Shown here: piece after piece, positions 52,726-64,000 of the stretch
Numbering within the stretch: position 1 is the first letter of the stretch
Layout: every line of letters starts with the position of its first letter
DNA from: Craspedostauros australis
Lineage: Eukaryota; Bacillariophyta; Bacillariophyceae; Mastogloiales; Achnanthaceae
Assembly (NCBI GenBank): GCA_026770025.1
Contig: JAMXDE010000074.1
Span: 102,593 to 166,592, forward strand
DNA length: 64,000 nucleotides
Reading direction: 5' to 3'
The notes under the pieces: generated by a model
Database searches by the model: none
The model's input: the letters and a program-made list of their open reading frames with translations, nothing else
Told to the model about the DNA's origin: nothing
Made by a program: the position numbers and the translations under genes

Positions 52726-54195
52726 CTACGAATGAACACCGTAGTGCTCCCTGGTCCATCCAATTGTCACCGCTGACACGATATCTGTGAACGGCATCAG
52801 CTCCTCCACGAGGCTCACGTACTTCAAGCTGGAGTGGACGGGAGTCGTACATTGGCTATCACCGGTATGAATTGGATCGGCGTGCATATCACATCGCACA
52901 GTTTGCCGGACGACCGGCAACAGGTACGACGATGAATCCACGAAGCCTATCGCCAACGACACCCAGGAGGGAGTTGGGATCGGTCGACAGAACGTGCCGC
53001 ACGAGGCTGACGGGTGTTGGGCGCGGTCCCAGTTTGATAGATCAGTTGCTGCGCTGCCTTGGATGACAACAGCAACGAATCGGCGAAGGGTGTGAACACC
53101 GTGCCGCCAATACGTTCGCGTCCATGCCGTGTGCTGGAATACATCCGCGAGGCCGGACGCGACGATTGAGGTGATCGCGATGAGGATGAACGACAACGTG
53201 GACGGGCATGAAAACGAGGAGCGTGTCCATCATGATGGGCGACGCCACCACGATGACCGTGATGAGCGGAACCAATGGCAGGAGAAGCATGTTGGAGGAT
53301 GTCGGTAGGCGTATCTTGGATGCAGCGTCCGTATCCAATCATCGGATGGATCGATGAGATGGAACCACCATTATGCGATGGCGATGAACGCTGCGATTTC
53401 GGTCGGTACGGGGCATCCAGATGAAGGTTGCCTCGTATGATCGGTGATGGATTGTCGCCGACGTCATCGCCACCGATGTAGCGGAATATCTTGCCGTGGC
53501 CAATGCTGTCGCCGTTAGAGGTTTCCAGATTTGCCTGCAGCTTCGGCATCCTTCGAGTTGTTGCTGTGTTGCTGCTACTGCTGCTTCAGGTGGTGATGGC
53601 GATTGGATGAAATGAGAATCGCCCGGATGTTATTGAATGCGCAAATCGTTGAGCGAGAGCTCGTTTCCAGATTGAGATCTGGTCTCATAGATCTGCAGAT
53701 CATCGCGTCGATCTGTAACACTGCGGAAAGGGGTTTTTCGTGTTGACGTTGTTCTCGCTATCCTTGATGAGTGCGCATGTTGGACGATACAGCGCCGATG
53801 CGGCGCGGGATGAATGCCAGGCTTAACCGCGAGGAGTGCGTTCTTTGTGCTTGGCACCAGAGGCGCTGTGGAAACAGCCGTTGCCAATTTCATGGTCACC
53901 GCAATGGCTGACGACTCGTTGTAAGAATCGTAGACGAGAGGATGCGGCCTCCAGATAGCTTCATCCGCCTGCTGTCACTTGTGCCGTTGTCATGCTCTGA
54001 TTAGACTGTCGAAGCCCTTTGTGATGATGTTCTGTGATCTGTTCGGCTGAACTTGATAGCAAAGAGGAGGAAGGATTCCAAACCTGTGGTGTTCGCATGC
54101 TGCGGTCGTTGCTGGCACTGCTGTTGGCTTTGGCGTTGGCGTGCCGATGCTCCAGCATTCTCGTTTCGTTCCTCGCCATGGTGGTTGTGGAAGGC
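52726..54195 (-). pseudogene. Membrane protein, copy 3 (many indels)
   Basis: Recognisable by MILLPLVPLITVIVV-like and SSSYLLPVV segments and the GWTREHYGVHS end. The shared TAA nonsense codon is present. Multiple one-base indels break every frame, with density rising sharply beyond about 53.48 kb. Confidence 0.6.
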
Positions 54196-54458
54196 AGCAT
54201 GCGAAAGTTGTCTCCAAACGACGTGTGCCTGCGTAGTTGTTGTGTTTTCCTTTGTAGACCTGGTGCGATTGTAACTGAAGCATAATTGTACCAGCACGCT
54301 CGCGGACTGCTCGCTCTCTCTCCTCTCTCTCAATGGCTATTCTCAATGTATCTCATGGTATCCAACCTGCTGTGAATTGAATGCTCGAACCCGCCCGTGC
54401 GCTCTCCCTGATATATTCCTCTGTCATTCAGGTGTCGCCTCAGCGGCTGGCGTCTCAT

Positions 54459-55510
54459 ATATCCCCCTCTTCGATGCTGTCTCCATCTCGGTCGGGATGC
54501 TAACGTGATGCCTTGTTCGAATGGATTGCCAGCATAAATGCCTGCGCCGTGACCGTGCCTGAACGAGCTGCCTTGGCTGCCGACTTCTATGGCGACGTCG
54601 TGTCTCTGCGCTCCTTCTTCTTTTTCGACCTTTTCATCTCGGCCTCCTGTTCGCGCCGTCATCCTGCGCGGTCGTTTGCGCGGGTGGTCCCCCCGCCTCC
54701 ACGCTGTCGTTGACAACATCTGCATCTACAGCTGTGCGGCATTTGTGCTGATGTTGCTCGCACCGCCATCGACGGCATCGCCCGATCATTGTTCCCACCA
54801 TCAGCGTCCTCGCGAGCGCCTCATCGTGCAGCCTCCTCTGCGAGAGAAGAGATTGGAACGCCGTTGCCCCATTCGAACCCAATCTCATTCATGAGCTTCT
54901 GCGTATCCCGAATGATTGGCTGCGTGTGAAACCAAGTCTTCTTGCGTCGCTGCGTCGTGACCCACAGCGCCACGATTGTGCTTCTTGTCGTTGAAGCGCA
55001 CGTTGCAGTACCGTGCTGCTCCTTGTAGTCTTCAGCTGCTGGTACATCCTGTGCCATTCCTGTCATGCGTGCTCATGTCCAGCGGCTTCTTGGAATGGCC
55101 TCGCCTTGGACGCCCAAACGAAGTTATGCTGTTGAGCTTGGCCTTGCGCCGATCGCTGAGCTTGTTCTTTCGGTTTCAGCTTGCGCTGATTCGAACCCAA
55201 TGCCCAGTCTGGGGTCAGATCGTAATCCAGCGGCCCCACGCATTTCCTCGCCATCATGGAACCGCCGCAATATGGAAGATGGCATCCCACCTTGTCATCG
55301 GCGTTGGGATCCTTGTGTTGAACTGGTCTAGCGATGGATCGCAGCGCTCCTTCTGATCGTCCTACAACGTCTTCCTTCTGCGCTGCCTGCCGCCGACTGC
55401 CAGCTGCGCGTGTCTCCCGGTAGGGAACGTCGCAGTGCCATGGATTGACGAACGCCTTCATGCGATCGGAGTTGCTCTGCAAACAAGGCTGGTCCGCCTC
55501 CTGCCTCGTC
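54459..55510 (-). pseudogene. HA-domain protein, copy 3 (many deletions)
   Basis: Fragments of all three HA domains are visible in different frames (SNQRKLKPKEQAQ, VTTQRRKKTWFHTQ). More than a dozen single-base deletions relative to copies 1 and 2 remove any open frame. The final SIEEGDI-type C-terminus is still recognisable. Confidence 0.6.
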
Positions 55511-56306
55511 TGTGTTTTTATGACATATATTATTCCTCGTTCGAAATGATTCAACTTATCTTTTTTGCGGTCATAGCTGCGCGACTGGATGGCCACAGAG
55601 AAAGAAACAGATTCCAACCAACAGAACACGGCTCCAACATGCGGAACCGAAAAAAGAGAAATCGGAACGAAGATCATCGATCTTGACTCGTTCCACGACT
55701 AATACAAGTCGAGTGGCAATTTCATCCGGATTCCTTGACACTTTTTGCGAAGCGCCCAAACGCGGTGGGTCATCCGATCGTCACTTCGATGACCCAATGG
55801 GGCAAAATGCCCAAATCCGATGTCACAATCACTCAAGTGCGCTCAGGTATTCACTCACAATTGAGTTCGTTGACAACGTGTGACACAAGATGGTCCATAA
55901 TTGATCGTCGTGTGAGCGAAATCGACACGACAATTTGTTCTGTTCGTCCATAAAATTTGTGGTGATCGGACGTTTCCAGTGAGCTGTTGGGCGGCTCCTC
56001 CAAAATCACGTCTAAAAATTGAGAAACCTTGGCACACAGAGTTCCAGCGACCGGCCCACAGAGACAGCCCATCCAAACGAGTGCTCCACCACCGATCATG
56101 ACACATCCCCCACCTCGCATCAACCCCAGTTGCGACAAGAGGCGACCGAAAATCCCACCCAGCAAGAGGGAAGCGTTCACCGCGCCTGTGAAAACCAACG
56201 ACGGTGGTGGCTGGCGAAGGACTGCAGCAGTTCCTTTTTCTGTTCGTTCCTTCCTTCCTCGGACTCCACTCTCTCATAAATCCTTCACTCGTTTGATGGA
56301 AAAAGC

Positions 56307-59300
56307 ATGCATTCTCACTTCTGCAACGCATCCTTGTGCTGGCTGCTTGCGGCGCTTGTCGCTACGGCAGCGCATCCCGATGTTCAAGGTGGTGGTGAGT
56401 ACGGCAAGATGGCAACTGTCACTGTGTTCGACGTGTGGGTGGTCCTTCTTTGCTGGCATCTTGCTTGCCCATCCGCATCCAAGACATACGCGTACTGCAT
56501 CCAATTCAATGATTCTCATCCTCAACTCAACCAGATTCTGTACCTTGTATTATGCAATACATCACAACCACATTACTTCACGTCACTTCACGTCACGTCC
56601 TCATCCACACCAACACTGAATCGACTCAATTCAGACGCATGACGCGCCTCGGACGAACACAGTATCCTACAGGATCATGCCTCGCTCGGCACGTATCATT
56701 GGCGCTGCCGACGGAACGGATGCAACTGACTAGCTTGCATTGCTCCAAGGCTCCGATGAGAAGCACATGGGCCTGTGCATATGGCCATCGAAGCTGACGC
56801 CGGAAGGGGCCACAACAACCAGGCATGGCAACTCCCTCTTCAGTCCACGTTGTTCTGGGGATGTCATCATCTGTCACGACTTCCCTTGAGGCTGCGGACT
56901 TGAAGATCATCGATGACAGACGATCGGCATCATCAACGAAGCGAACAAGCGATGGCCATGGACATGGTCGTTCTGACCATCCTGATGTCCTTGGTTCTGG
57001 CGACAAGAATTTCCTCTTCATCCAGGTCGTTTCCCAAACCAACTACACAGTTCCCAAATCCCCCATCAAAGACGAGATCTTCGCGCCAACCCAATTCACC
57101 GACCAGTCGCGGCCAGTCTTTTGACAAGCTGAGGCTCCCACCATGCCGACGAATGGACAGATGATGGGATTTGACAATTGAGTTCCCCCCTGACGTCGAT
57201 CACCACTCTCGAGGCAATATTGTTGATAACTCATCTCACAATATCGAGCAGGAGGTCAAGATCTATGATGACTTGATTATTCTGATCATGGTCCCTTCGG
57301 GTCGGATGAAGGTGGAGTGATTGACCGGTAGTGCCGAGAAGGGCCAGACAGCCGTATCTCCATATCACATTACGCGCTGGTATCGTGACGAGTCCACCGT
57401 GCTCATACTCCTATCCAACCATCTACCACGTGCAATACATCTTTCTCGTGCGAATCAAACCTCCCGATGTCACGCGCACCAATGCAACCGACACACCACT
57501 GATCACAGCGTCGCTTATTTCGACCAAAGATCACTGTACAACGGTTGTCTAAAACTATCCAGGCACGCAATGGGTCAACCACCCTTCCATAAATACCGCC
57601 ACGAACGTCGGTCACAAATTTGGGCTTGGCCATTCCAATTGGTACGGGTAGAAGTACGAAGATTTCAGTAACGCAACCAATGTGCCGGCAGAGAGAAATA
57701 GGTGAAAGACTATCTGGTGACATTCTGCATCAAGTCTGTGTGGACAGATTGACGAGGCAGACACAAGAACGCACACATCGACCTTCGGAGAGAGCACATT
57801 GGACAGTGTGCTATGTTCTGGTCCTCATCCACATGGCAGGGACCCCTCTTTTCTCGTTCGAACCCATCTAACCCCGTCTTCGTGGATCCTCTTCCCCTCG
57901 TTTTCTGATATTTTCCGGCCATTGAATTCCAGCCCCAACATCGACCATTTATTTCGCAGCGGGGGGGGGGGGGGGGCACGATGGCGGAGCAGTTTTTAGG
58001 TCCTTTTTTTAATGAAACGCTGACCGATAGGTGGGGGTAAACAACGGTAAGTGCTACGACGCCGTTGCTTTGTGGAGAGCAAGGGCCCAGATTTATTCCG
58101 TTCCAGGAGGAGTCCTTGTCACCTCCATCGCACGCGATGTGATACAATGCGACACTCTACCGTACAATGTCTGCACCAATCGTTACCTTCCTCCATCGTG
58201 TTTCGTTCTTTACGTCACGACAAATCATTCACACCTCATGGTTCATGCTGCAAACCCTACCCCTTTCAATATCATTACTCATGCGCCTGCTCCTACACCA
58301 CACCTAGGTGCCAAGAGCTGGGTGATTGGGTGTACTACTTCAGATCAGAACCAATTGCTCACTCGGAGGTAAAGACATCGACTTCGAGGGAAGGCTCTGC
58401 GTGTGGTCCCGATTATTACCCGCTGACAACAAGCTTCGACGTCATCATCCGAATTGACGATCCTGAGAAGTGAATTGAACTACTCACATCGCCTTCAACA
58501 GAGCCATTGGCTTCAACGCCGATTCTCCGCTGGGGCATGAATCAGGTCCTCGTGAACAAGGCACAAGAACACGGCACCACCCAGAAACGCGCGATTCTCG
58601 TCACCTGAGGCCATCCGAAACATGGCACAATCAATCGTACAGAATTGAACGCCCAGTCGTCTTTGCTTGGATGGGATGCGTCATTTCGGTATCCCAACAT
58701 CGACATGACTCGGCCACACCCATGTGTTGCGCCGGTGAGCGTGAAACTGGATTTCGTCAACCGCCAACCGCGACACCACCCGTTTCTAATGGCGCCCACA
58801 ATCCGTCATCGCCTCCCTCGAATGTTCCAACCATGGTGGGATCCCCCTCGTCCTGCTCCAACCGAAATTTGCGGCACGTGGTACTTCACATCCTCAGCGA
58901 ACCTCGTTAAAACTAAGCGCACTGAGTCATTCAGATTCGATGTTCTCATACTGGTCAGCGTCGAACTCACCGCCATCAAGGTCTCGTGGCTGCTGAATTC
59001 ACCAACATGCCATACACGATCTTCCTTCGCACCAAGCACCTGGATTGCCGAATGGCAACGGGACTCAATTGCATCAGGAAACAACGAGAAAGGACCTCGT
59101 CTGGCTTGTCCCCCTCCCTCATATTTGATCACCAGTGGGTGTGTCCTGCGGAGGATGACTTGTATCCTTCCGCATTGACATGGCCGACAGGTTGAGGATT
59201 TGGCCTCGGCTTTCCGATTGTGATCCAGAGAACTTCTTCGAGTGTCCAGACTGCCCATGTCGAGGTATTCACCGGACAAGGTAGCCTCGAAGTTGGAAAC

Positions 59301-60125
59301 AGACCGCCCAAGTACCGCTGGTTCCCCCGTCTTTTATGGCACCCTCCAATTCAGGTCGATTTGAGCACCGAGATGCCAACTGATCCTGCTTCCCCCCTAC
59401 AACAACTCGCCACAATCCAGGCCATCCCTCAGGCCCCACACGGCACCAACAGACGACCTGCCGCGAGAAAGACAAACAGCAGGTGCCTGCCAAGATCCAT
59501 TATTGACCGACTCGGTCGCTTCAGTGCGAAACGACATTCAGTTCTGGATAGTGTCCGACATCACATGCATGAGGCTTGTCCTGCCATCGACGGGACCCAA
59601 ACTTTCACATCTTCTGATCGCCCAAGTACGTGTGATGCGCCCGGGGATTGGACATCACTTGCATCGGAAACGATCGAGGCCCAGGTTGATGGTGAATTCA
59701 CAACGTGATTGCATTCGACAACTTTGGCTGTGTCCGAAAGCGACGAAGTGTCTCCATCCCGATCGAATACACGAACGAGCACGGGAGGCAATTCACGATC
59801 ACCATCATTCCCATCCTCCAGACTGGATTGAATTGCGACAATTGCCCATTCACTATCTTTACGGGAACGGGCGAGCGATGTTGTCGGTGATTATCCCATC
59901 CTCTCTACGTGTGGTTCATTTGAGTACTTCATGGGTTCACTGGAATTCGGCAACGGTAACCAAGTAATGCCGTCATCCCACCCGTCGTCCTTCCCTTCCT
60001 CCCACCATCCTTACATGCGCAGCACCAAGGTGTGAATCATACAATCGGGACAAGTCATCAAAGGATAGCAGACCAAGTCTCCAAGTCACGAAATCAGCCA
60101 GTTTGTCGAAGAGCCCAAATGAAAC
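56307..60125 (+). pseudogene. M11 metallopeptidase, copy 4 (heavily frameshifted)
   Basis: All exons can be aligned to copy 1, but frames change every 30-100 bases. The signal peptide is broken (ALVATAAHP after a shift) and the zinc motif is altered (CACGAACGTCGGTCAC near 57600). Both beta-rich repeats and traces of the Lys/Ser tail (about 60010-60120) are present. Confidence 0.6.
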
Positions 60126-60764
60126 ACAACTCAATGAGTATGGTACTCGTGCATCCCGCTCCTGTTGCACAATGAGGGAGGCATAATGTGGTCTCTCACC
60201 AGGCTGTGTCACAATCCCTTTACCATGGGATGAGAATGCCATGAAGCTCGAGGATTGAGGAATGAACGATCTACTCATGATTGATACATGTTAGAAGGTC
60301 TTCACAGAAGCACATACATAACGTACATTACCAATCTCCTCCGTCCGCATAGCTCGTATTATCGTATGTCAGACAGCTCTCAGAATTTCTTGTACGTATG
60401 GCAGGTGTGTTCACGCCTATTTTGGATCGGATCCATGTTTAGTCCAGGGTGATACGCTCCGGGTCGAGGACTGCATGAAATCCATTCTCATACCCAACAT
60501 TCGTAATTACAGTATTATGGACCATGAGAAAAGAGCGAAACTGGAGGCGTTGGAAGTCTCTGAGAGAAGAGAGAGAAGATAATCGACTTGTCGGTTCCCC
60601 AGCGTCCTGCGTGTCCGAGTATGGTAGGTCATCGGCAAATCTGCGCATGCCGTCATGGAGGAGTTCGCAACGCAAACGGCCGCGGCCCATGACCGGGTGG
60701 GCCATGGCCAGGGTCCTCGCGGCTTGCCTCATTTTTCCTTCCATCCTCAAGCCCGTTTGGTGCC

Positions 60765-62370
60765 CTAAGATGAACCCTGGGCGCTCCCTGGTCCATCCAA
60801 TTGTCGCCGCTGACAACGATATCTGTGACGGCATCAGCTCTTCCACGAGGCTCACGTACTTCAAGCTGGAGTGTACGGGGCGTAACATGACCATCACCGG
60901 TATGAATTGATCGGCGTGCATATCAATCGCACAGTTTGCCGACGAACCGGCAACAGTACTACGATGAACCCACGAAGCTATCGTCCAACGACACCCGAGG
61001 ATTGGGATCGGTCGACAGAACGTCCGCCCGAGGCTGACGGTGTTGGGCGCGTCCAGTTGGATATATCAGTCGCTGCCCCTGCCTTGGATGACAACAGCAA
61101 CGAATCGCGAAGGTGGTGAACACGTGCCGCCGAACATCTCGCGTCCATGCCGTGTGCTGGAATACATACGCGAGGCCGGGAACGCGACGATTGAGGGGGT
61201 CGCGATGATTAAGAAGGCAACGCGACGGGCATGAAAACGATGAGTCGTGCCCACATGATGGGCGACGCCGACACGATTACCGTGATGAGCGGAAACCAAA
61301 TGGCAGGTGAATCATGTTGGGGTGTCGGTAGGCGTATCTTGGATGCAGCTTCCCCCGTATCCAATCAATCACGGATGGATCGATGAGAGAATGTACCACC
61401 ATTATGCGATTGCGTGAACGCTTGCGATTTCGGGTCGGTACGGTGGGCATCCCAGATTAAGCTTGACTCGAATGTCGGATGATGGATTGGTCGCTGACGC
61501 CATCGCCAACCGATTGAAGCGAATGCTCTGCCAGCAGCCAATGCTGTTCGCCGTAGGAGTAGTTGCAGAGTTGCCTTCAGCAATTCGGTATCCTTGAGTT
61601 GTTGCTGCTGCTGCAGGTGGTTTTGGTGTTGGTGAATGGCGATTGGATGAAATTGAGAATCTTCCAGGATGGTCCGATGAATGTACGCAAATCGTTGAGC
61701 GAGAGCTTCGTTTCCTCCATTGAGATCTGGGTCATCACAGATCACGCATATCGTCGTGCGATCTGTGCAGCAGCGAAAGGGGTTTTCCGTATTGACGTTG
61801 TTCTCGCTATCATCCGTTGAGGAGCGCGCTGCTGGACGATAACAGCTCCGATGCTGGGCGTGGATGCATGTTGCCAGTGCTGAGCCGCGGAGGAGTTTTT
61901 TCGATCCATAGTGATTGGCAACGCAGAGGCCCTGTGAAACAGTCCACGTTTGCCATAGTATGGGCACCGCATAATGGGCTGACGACTCGTTGTAAGATCG
62001 TAGACGGAGAGGATGGCGGCCTCCAATAGCTTTCATCCGCAATGCTGCCGACTTGTGCCAGTTGTTCATGTTCGTGGTTAGACTGGTCGGGGCGTCCCTT
62101 GTGTGATTGATGTGCTGTGAATCTGTTGCTGCGGAACTTGATAGCAAAAGAGGAGAAGGATTCAAAACCTGCGTCGTTCGCTATGCTGCTGGTCGTTGCT
62201 GGCATTTTTCTGCTGTTGGCGTTGGCACTGCTGTGTGGTTGGCGTTGGCACTGCTGTTGGCGTTGGCACTGCTGTTGGCTTTGGCGTTGGCGATGCTCCC
62301 AGCTTCTCGTCTTCGTTCCTCACCTGGTGGTTGTGGAAGGCGCATGCGAAAGTTGTCTCCAAAAAAAAAA
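60765..62370 (-). pseudogene. Membrane protein, copy 4 (heavily frameshifted)
   Basis: It aligns to the other copies with many insertions. It differs at the RIH*TSW position: the sequence reads a Gly-Pro-like stretch before SWK and lacks the TAA. The downstream Gln nonsense codon shared with copies 2 and 3 is present (ATTATGCGAT near 61400). Confidence 0.5.
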
Positions 62371-62478
62371 AAACCGGGGGGTCCCGTGCCTGTTTTGTTG
62401 TTGTGTTTATCCTTTTGTAACTCTGGTTGGCGAATTTTGCAACTGGAAGCCTAATTTGTACCAGCACGCTCGCGGACT

Positions 62479-62513
<35 letters not shown>

Positions 62514-62632
62514 GTATTCTCATAGTATTCTCAACCTGCTGTAAAGTGAATGCTCGAACCCCCGTCACGTGCGCTCATCCCTGATTGATATTCCTATGTA
62601 TTCAGGTGTCCCCCTCAGCAGGCTGCAGCCTC

Positions 62633-63795
62633 AATCTCCCCTCAGTTCGATGCTGTTTTCCATCTCAGTCGGGATGGCTAAACGCGATGCTTGTTCGAAT
62701 GGAGTGGTGCCAGCATAAATGCCTGCGCGCGTGACCGTGCCTGAACGAGCTGCCTTGGCTGCCGATTTCGTTGGCGACTGTGCTGGTCTCTTGCGCTCCT
62801 TTCTTCTTTTTCGACCTTTTCCATGCTCGGGCCGCCTGTTCGCGGCCATCATCCTGCGCGGGCGGCGTTTTGGCGGCGGGTGGTCCCCGCCCCGCCTCCA
62901 CGCTGTTCGTTGACAACATCTGCAATTCCCAGCTGTGGCGGACATTTGTGTTCATACTGCTCACGCACGCGCCAGCGAACGGCATCGACCGAGTTCGTTG
63001 TTTTCCCAACCATCAGCGCCCTCGCCAGCGCACTTCAATCGTGCAGCCTCCTCTGCCTAGGAGAGATCATGTTGTAAACGGGCCGCTGCCCCAATCGAAC
63101 CCAATCTCATTCAAAAAGCTTCTTGCGATCAATCCCGAATGTCTGCTGGCGTGTGAAACCAAGTCTTTCTTAGCGGGTCCGCTTGTGCGTCGTGACCCAC
63201 GCGCCAACGATTTGTGCTTCTTGTCGTTGAAGCGCACGTTTCATGTTACCCGTGCTGCGCCTTGTAGTGCCTTCAACTGCTGGTACAATCCTGTGCCATT
63301 TCCTGTCATGCGTGCTCATGTCCAGTCGGCTTCTTAGCGGATGGCGCTCGCCTTGGACCTCCCAAACAAGTTGATGCTGTTGAGCTTGGACTTGCGCCGA
63401 TCGCTGAGCTTGGTCTTTTGCGGTTCAGCTTGCGCTGAGTCGACACCAGATGCCGCCGGCTGGGGCCAGATCGTAATCCAGCGGCAACCACGCAATTTCC
63501 TTCGCCTCATGGAACCGCGCAATCGATCGAAGATGGCATCCCCTTGTCATCGGCGTTTGGGAATTTCTCTATCTCTTGCCGGAAAGCTCGTAGCCGATGG
63601 AATCGCAGCTGCTCCTTCTGATCGTCCGACACGTCTTTTCCTTCTGCCTTCTGCGCTGGCCTGCCGCCCACTTGGCCAGCATGCGCGTCTCGCCCGCGTA
63701 AGGGGAACGTCGCAGTGGCCATGCAATTTGACGAACGCCTTCCAGGCGATCGAAGTTGGTCTGCAAAACAGAGGATGGCATTCCGCCTGCATCGT
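62633..63795 (-). pseudogene. HA-domain protein, copy 4 (many insertions)
   Basis: HA-domain fragments (FDRLEGVRQIAWPL, YAGETRMLAKWAAGQRRR) survive in several frames. Insertions of one or two bases break the gene throughout. The upstream region is lost at the array edge. Confidence 0.6.
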
Positions 63796-63801
63796 CGTGT
63801 A

Positions 63802-64000
63802 TGTTGTAATTATGTTATATGTTTGTATGTTGTGAGTTTGTGTGTTGATGTGCATCAGCACATTGTGGTACTAAATACCAATGGGGGCTCCACGATCTAT
63901 GTGTCATGTGTGGATTTGGTTCTCTCTGTGCGAGTGATCTGGTGGCCGAAGCGTGTTGCCTCCTCTCGCATCTCTTTCTCCTTGTCTCCCGATTCTGGGA
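63802..64000. other. Unique sequence beyond the array
   Basis: No gene is visible. It starts with a TG/TA-rich stretch (TATGTTGTAATTATGTTATA) and has no match to the left flank of the array. The high indel rate of copy 4 cannot be judged here because there is no second copy to compare. Confidence 0.5.

Larger units (their letters stand above)
46813..55606. repeat. Tandem array unit, copy 3
   Basis: About 0.55 kb longer than copies 1 and 2 because of an internal duplication in the peptidase gene (about 50640-51830). It is well conserved to about 53.4 kb. Beyond that, single-base deletions relative to copies 1 and 2 occur every few tens of bases. Confidence 0.9.
55607..63801. repeat. Tandem array unit, copy 4 (3' truncated)
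   Basis: The last copy. Homology stops at about 63801, just past the HA gene start codon, about 110 bp short of a full unit; unique sequence follows. Deletions dominate to about 58.0 kb and insertions after that. Odd homopolymers occur: 17 G at 57961 and a run of A then CCGGGGGG at about 62361-62380. Confidence 0.88.

Overview
The window looks like nuclear DNA of a diatom or close stramenopile, probably a pennate diatom. The clues are proteins built only of helicase-associated (HA) domains, secreted proteins with PS/T-rich linkers and a Lys/Ser-rich tail, large predicted ATPases of the COG3899 type, GT-AG introns and several eukaryotic transposon classes. The species cannot be named from the sequence alone.

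Layout. 0.16-2.2 kb: a non-coding foldback element with very long inverted repeats. 2.6-6.5 kb: an intact 1308-aa STAND-type ATPase with a helical/TPR-like tail. 7.2-14.8 kb: a DIRS-like retrotransposon (gag-like ORF, RT/RNase H, tyrosine recombinase). 14.8-17.6 kb: mostly featureless, with two diverged copies of a segment carrying E2F-like palindromes. 17.6-22.25 kb: a degenerate Harbinger-type DNA transposon whose terminal repeats carry arrays of a CCGGACA motif, with a second 1.1 kb element nested in its left end. 24.3-28.4 kb: a second, GC-rich paralogue of the ATPase. 28.7-30.1 kb: a BTB/BACK-like gene on the minus strand.

30.3-63.8 kb: a tandem array of four copies of an about 8.2 kb unit. 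Each unit carries (a) a five-exon secreted metallopeptidase of the M11/gametolysin type on the plus strand, (b) a minus-strand multi-pass membrane protein with a possible C2-like N-terminus, and (c) a minus-strand protein with three HA domains. Copy 1 has the only fully open peptidase gene. Copy 2 has an intact HA gene but a one-base frameshift in the peptidase. Copy 3 carries an extra 0.6 kb domain duplication. From about 53.5 kb onward, copies 3 and 4 are riddled with single-base indels, first mostly deletions and then, after about 58 kb, mostly insertions. That pattern fits unpolished long-read sequence in a collapsed repeat better than ordinary decay. A nonsense codon in gene b shared by copies 2-4 is, however, likely real.

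Functionally, the peptidase (secreted, zinc-dependent, possibly anchored to the silica or glycoprotein wall through its Lys/Ser tail) and the HA protein (predicted nuclear) are read divergently from a shared intergenic region between successive units. No operon logic applies here. The array looks like a recent segmental amplification by unequal crossing over.
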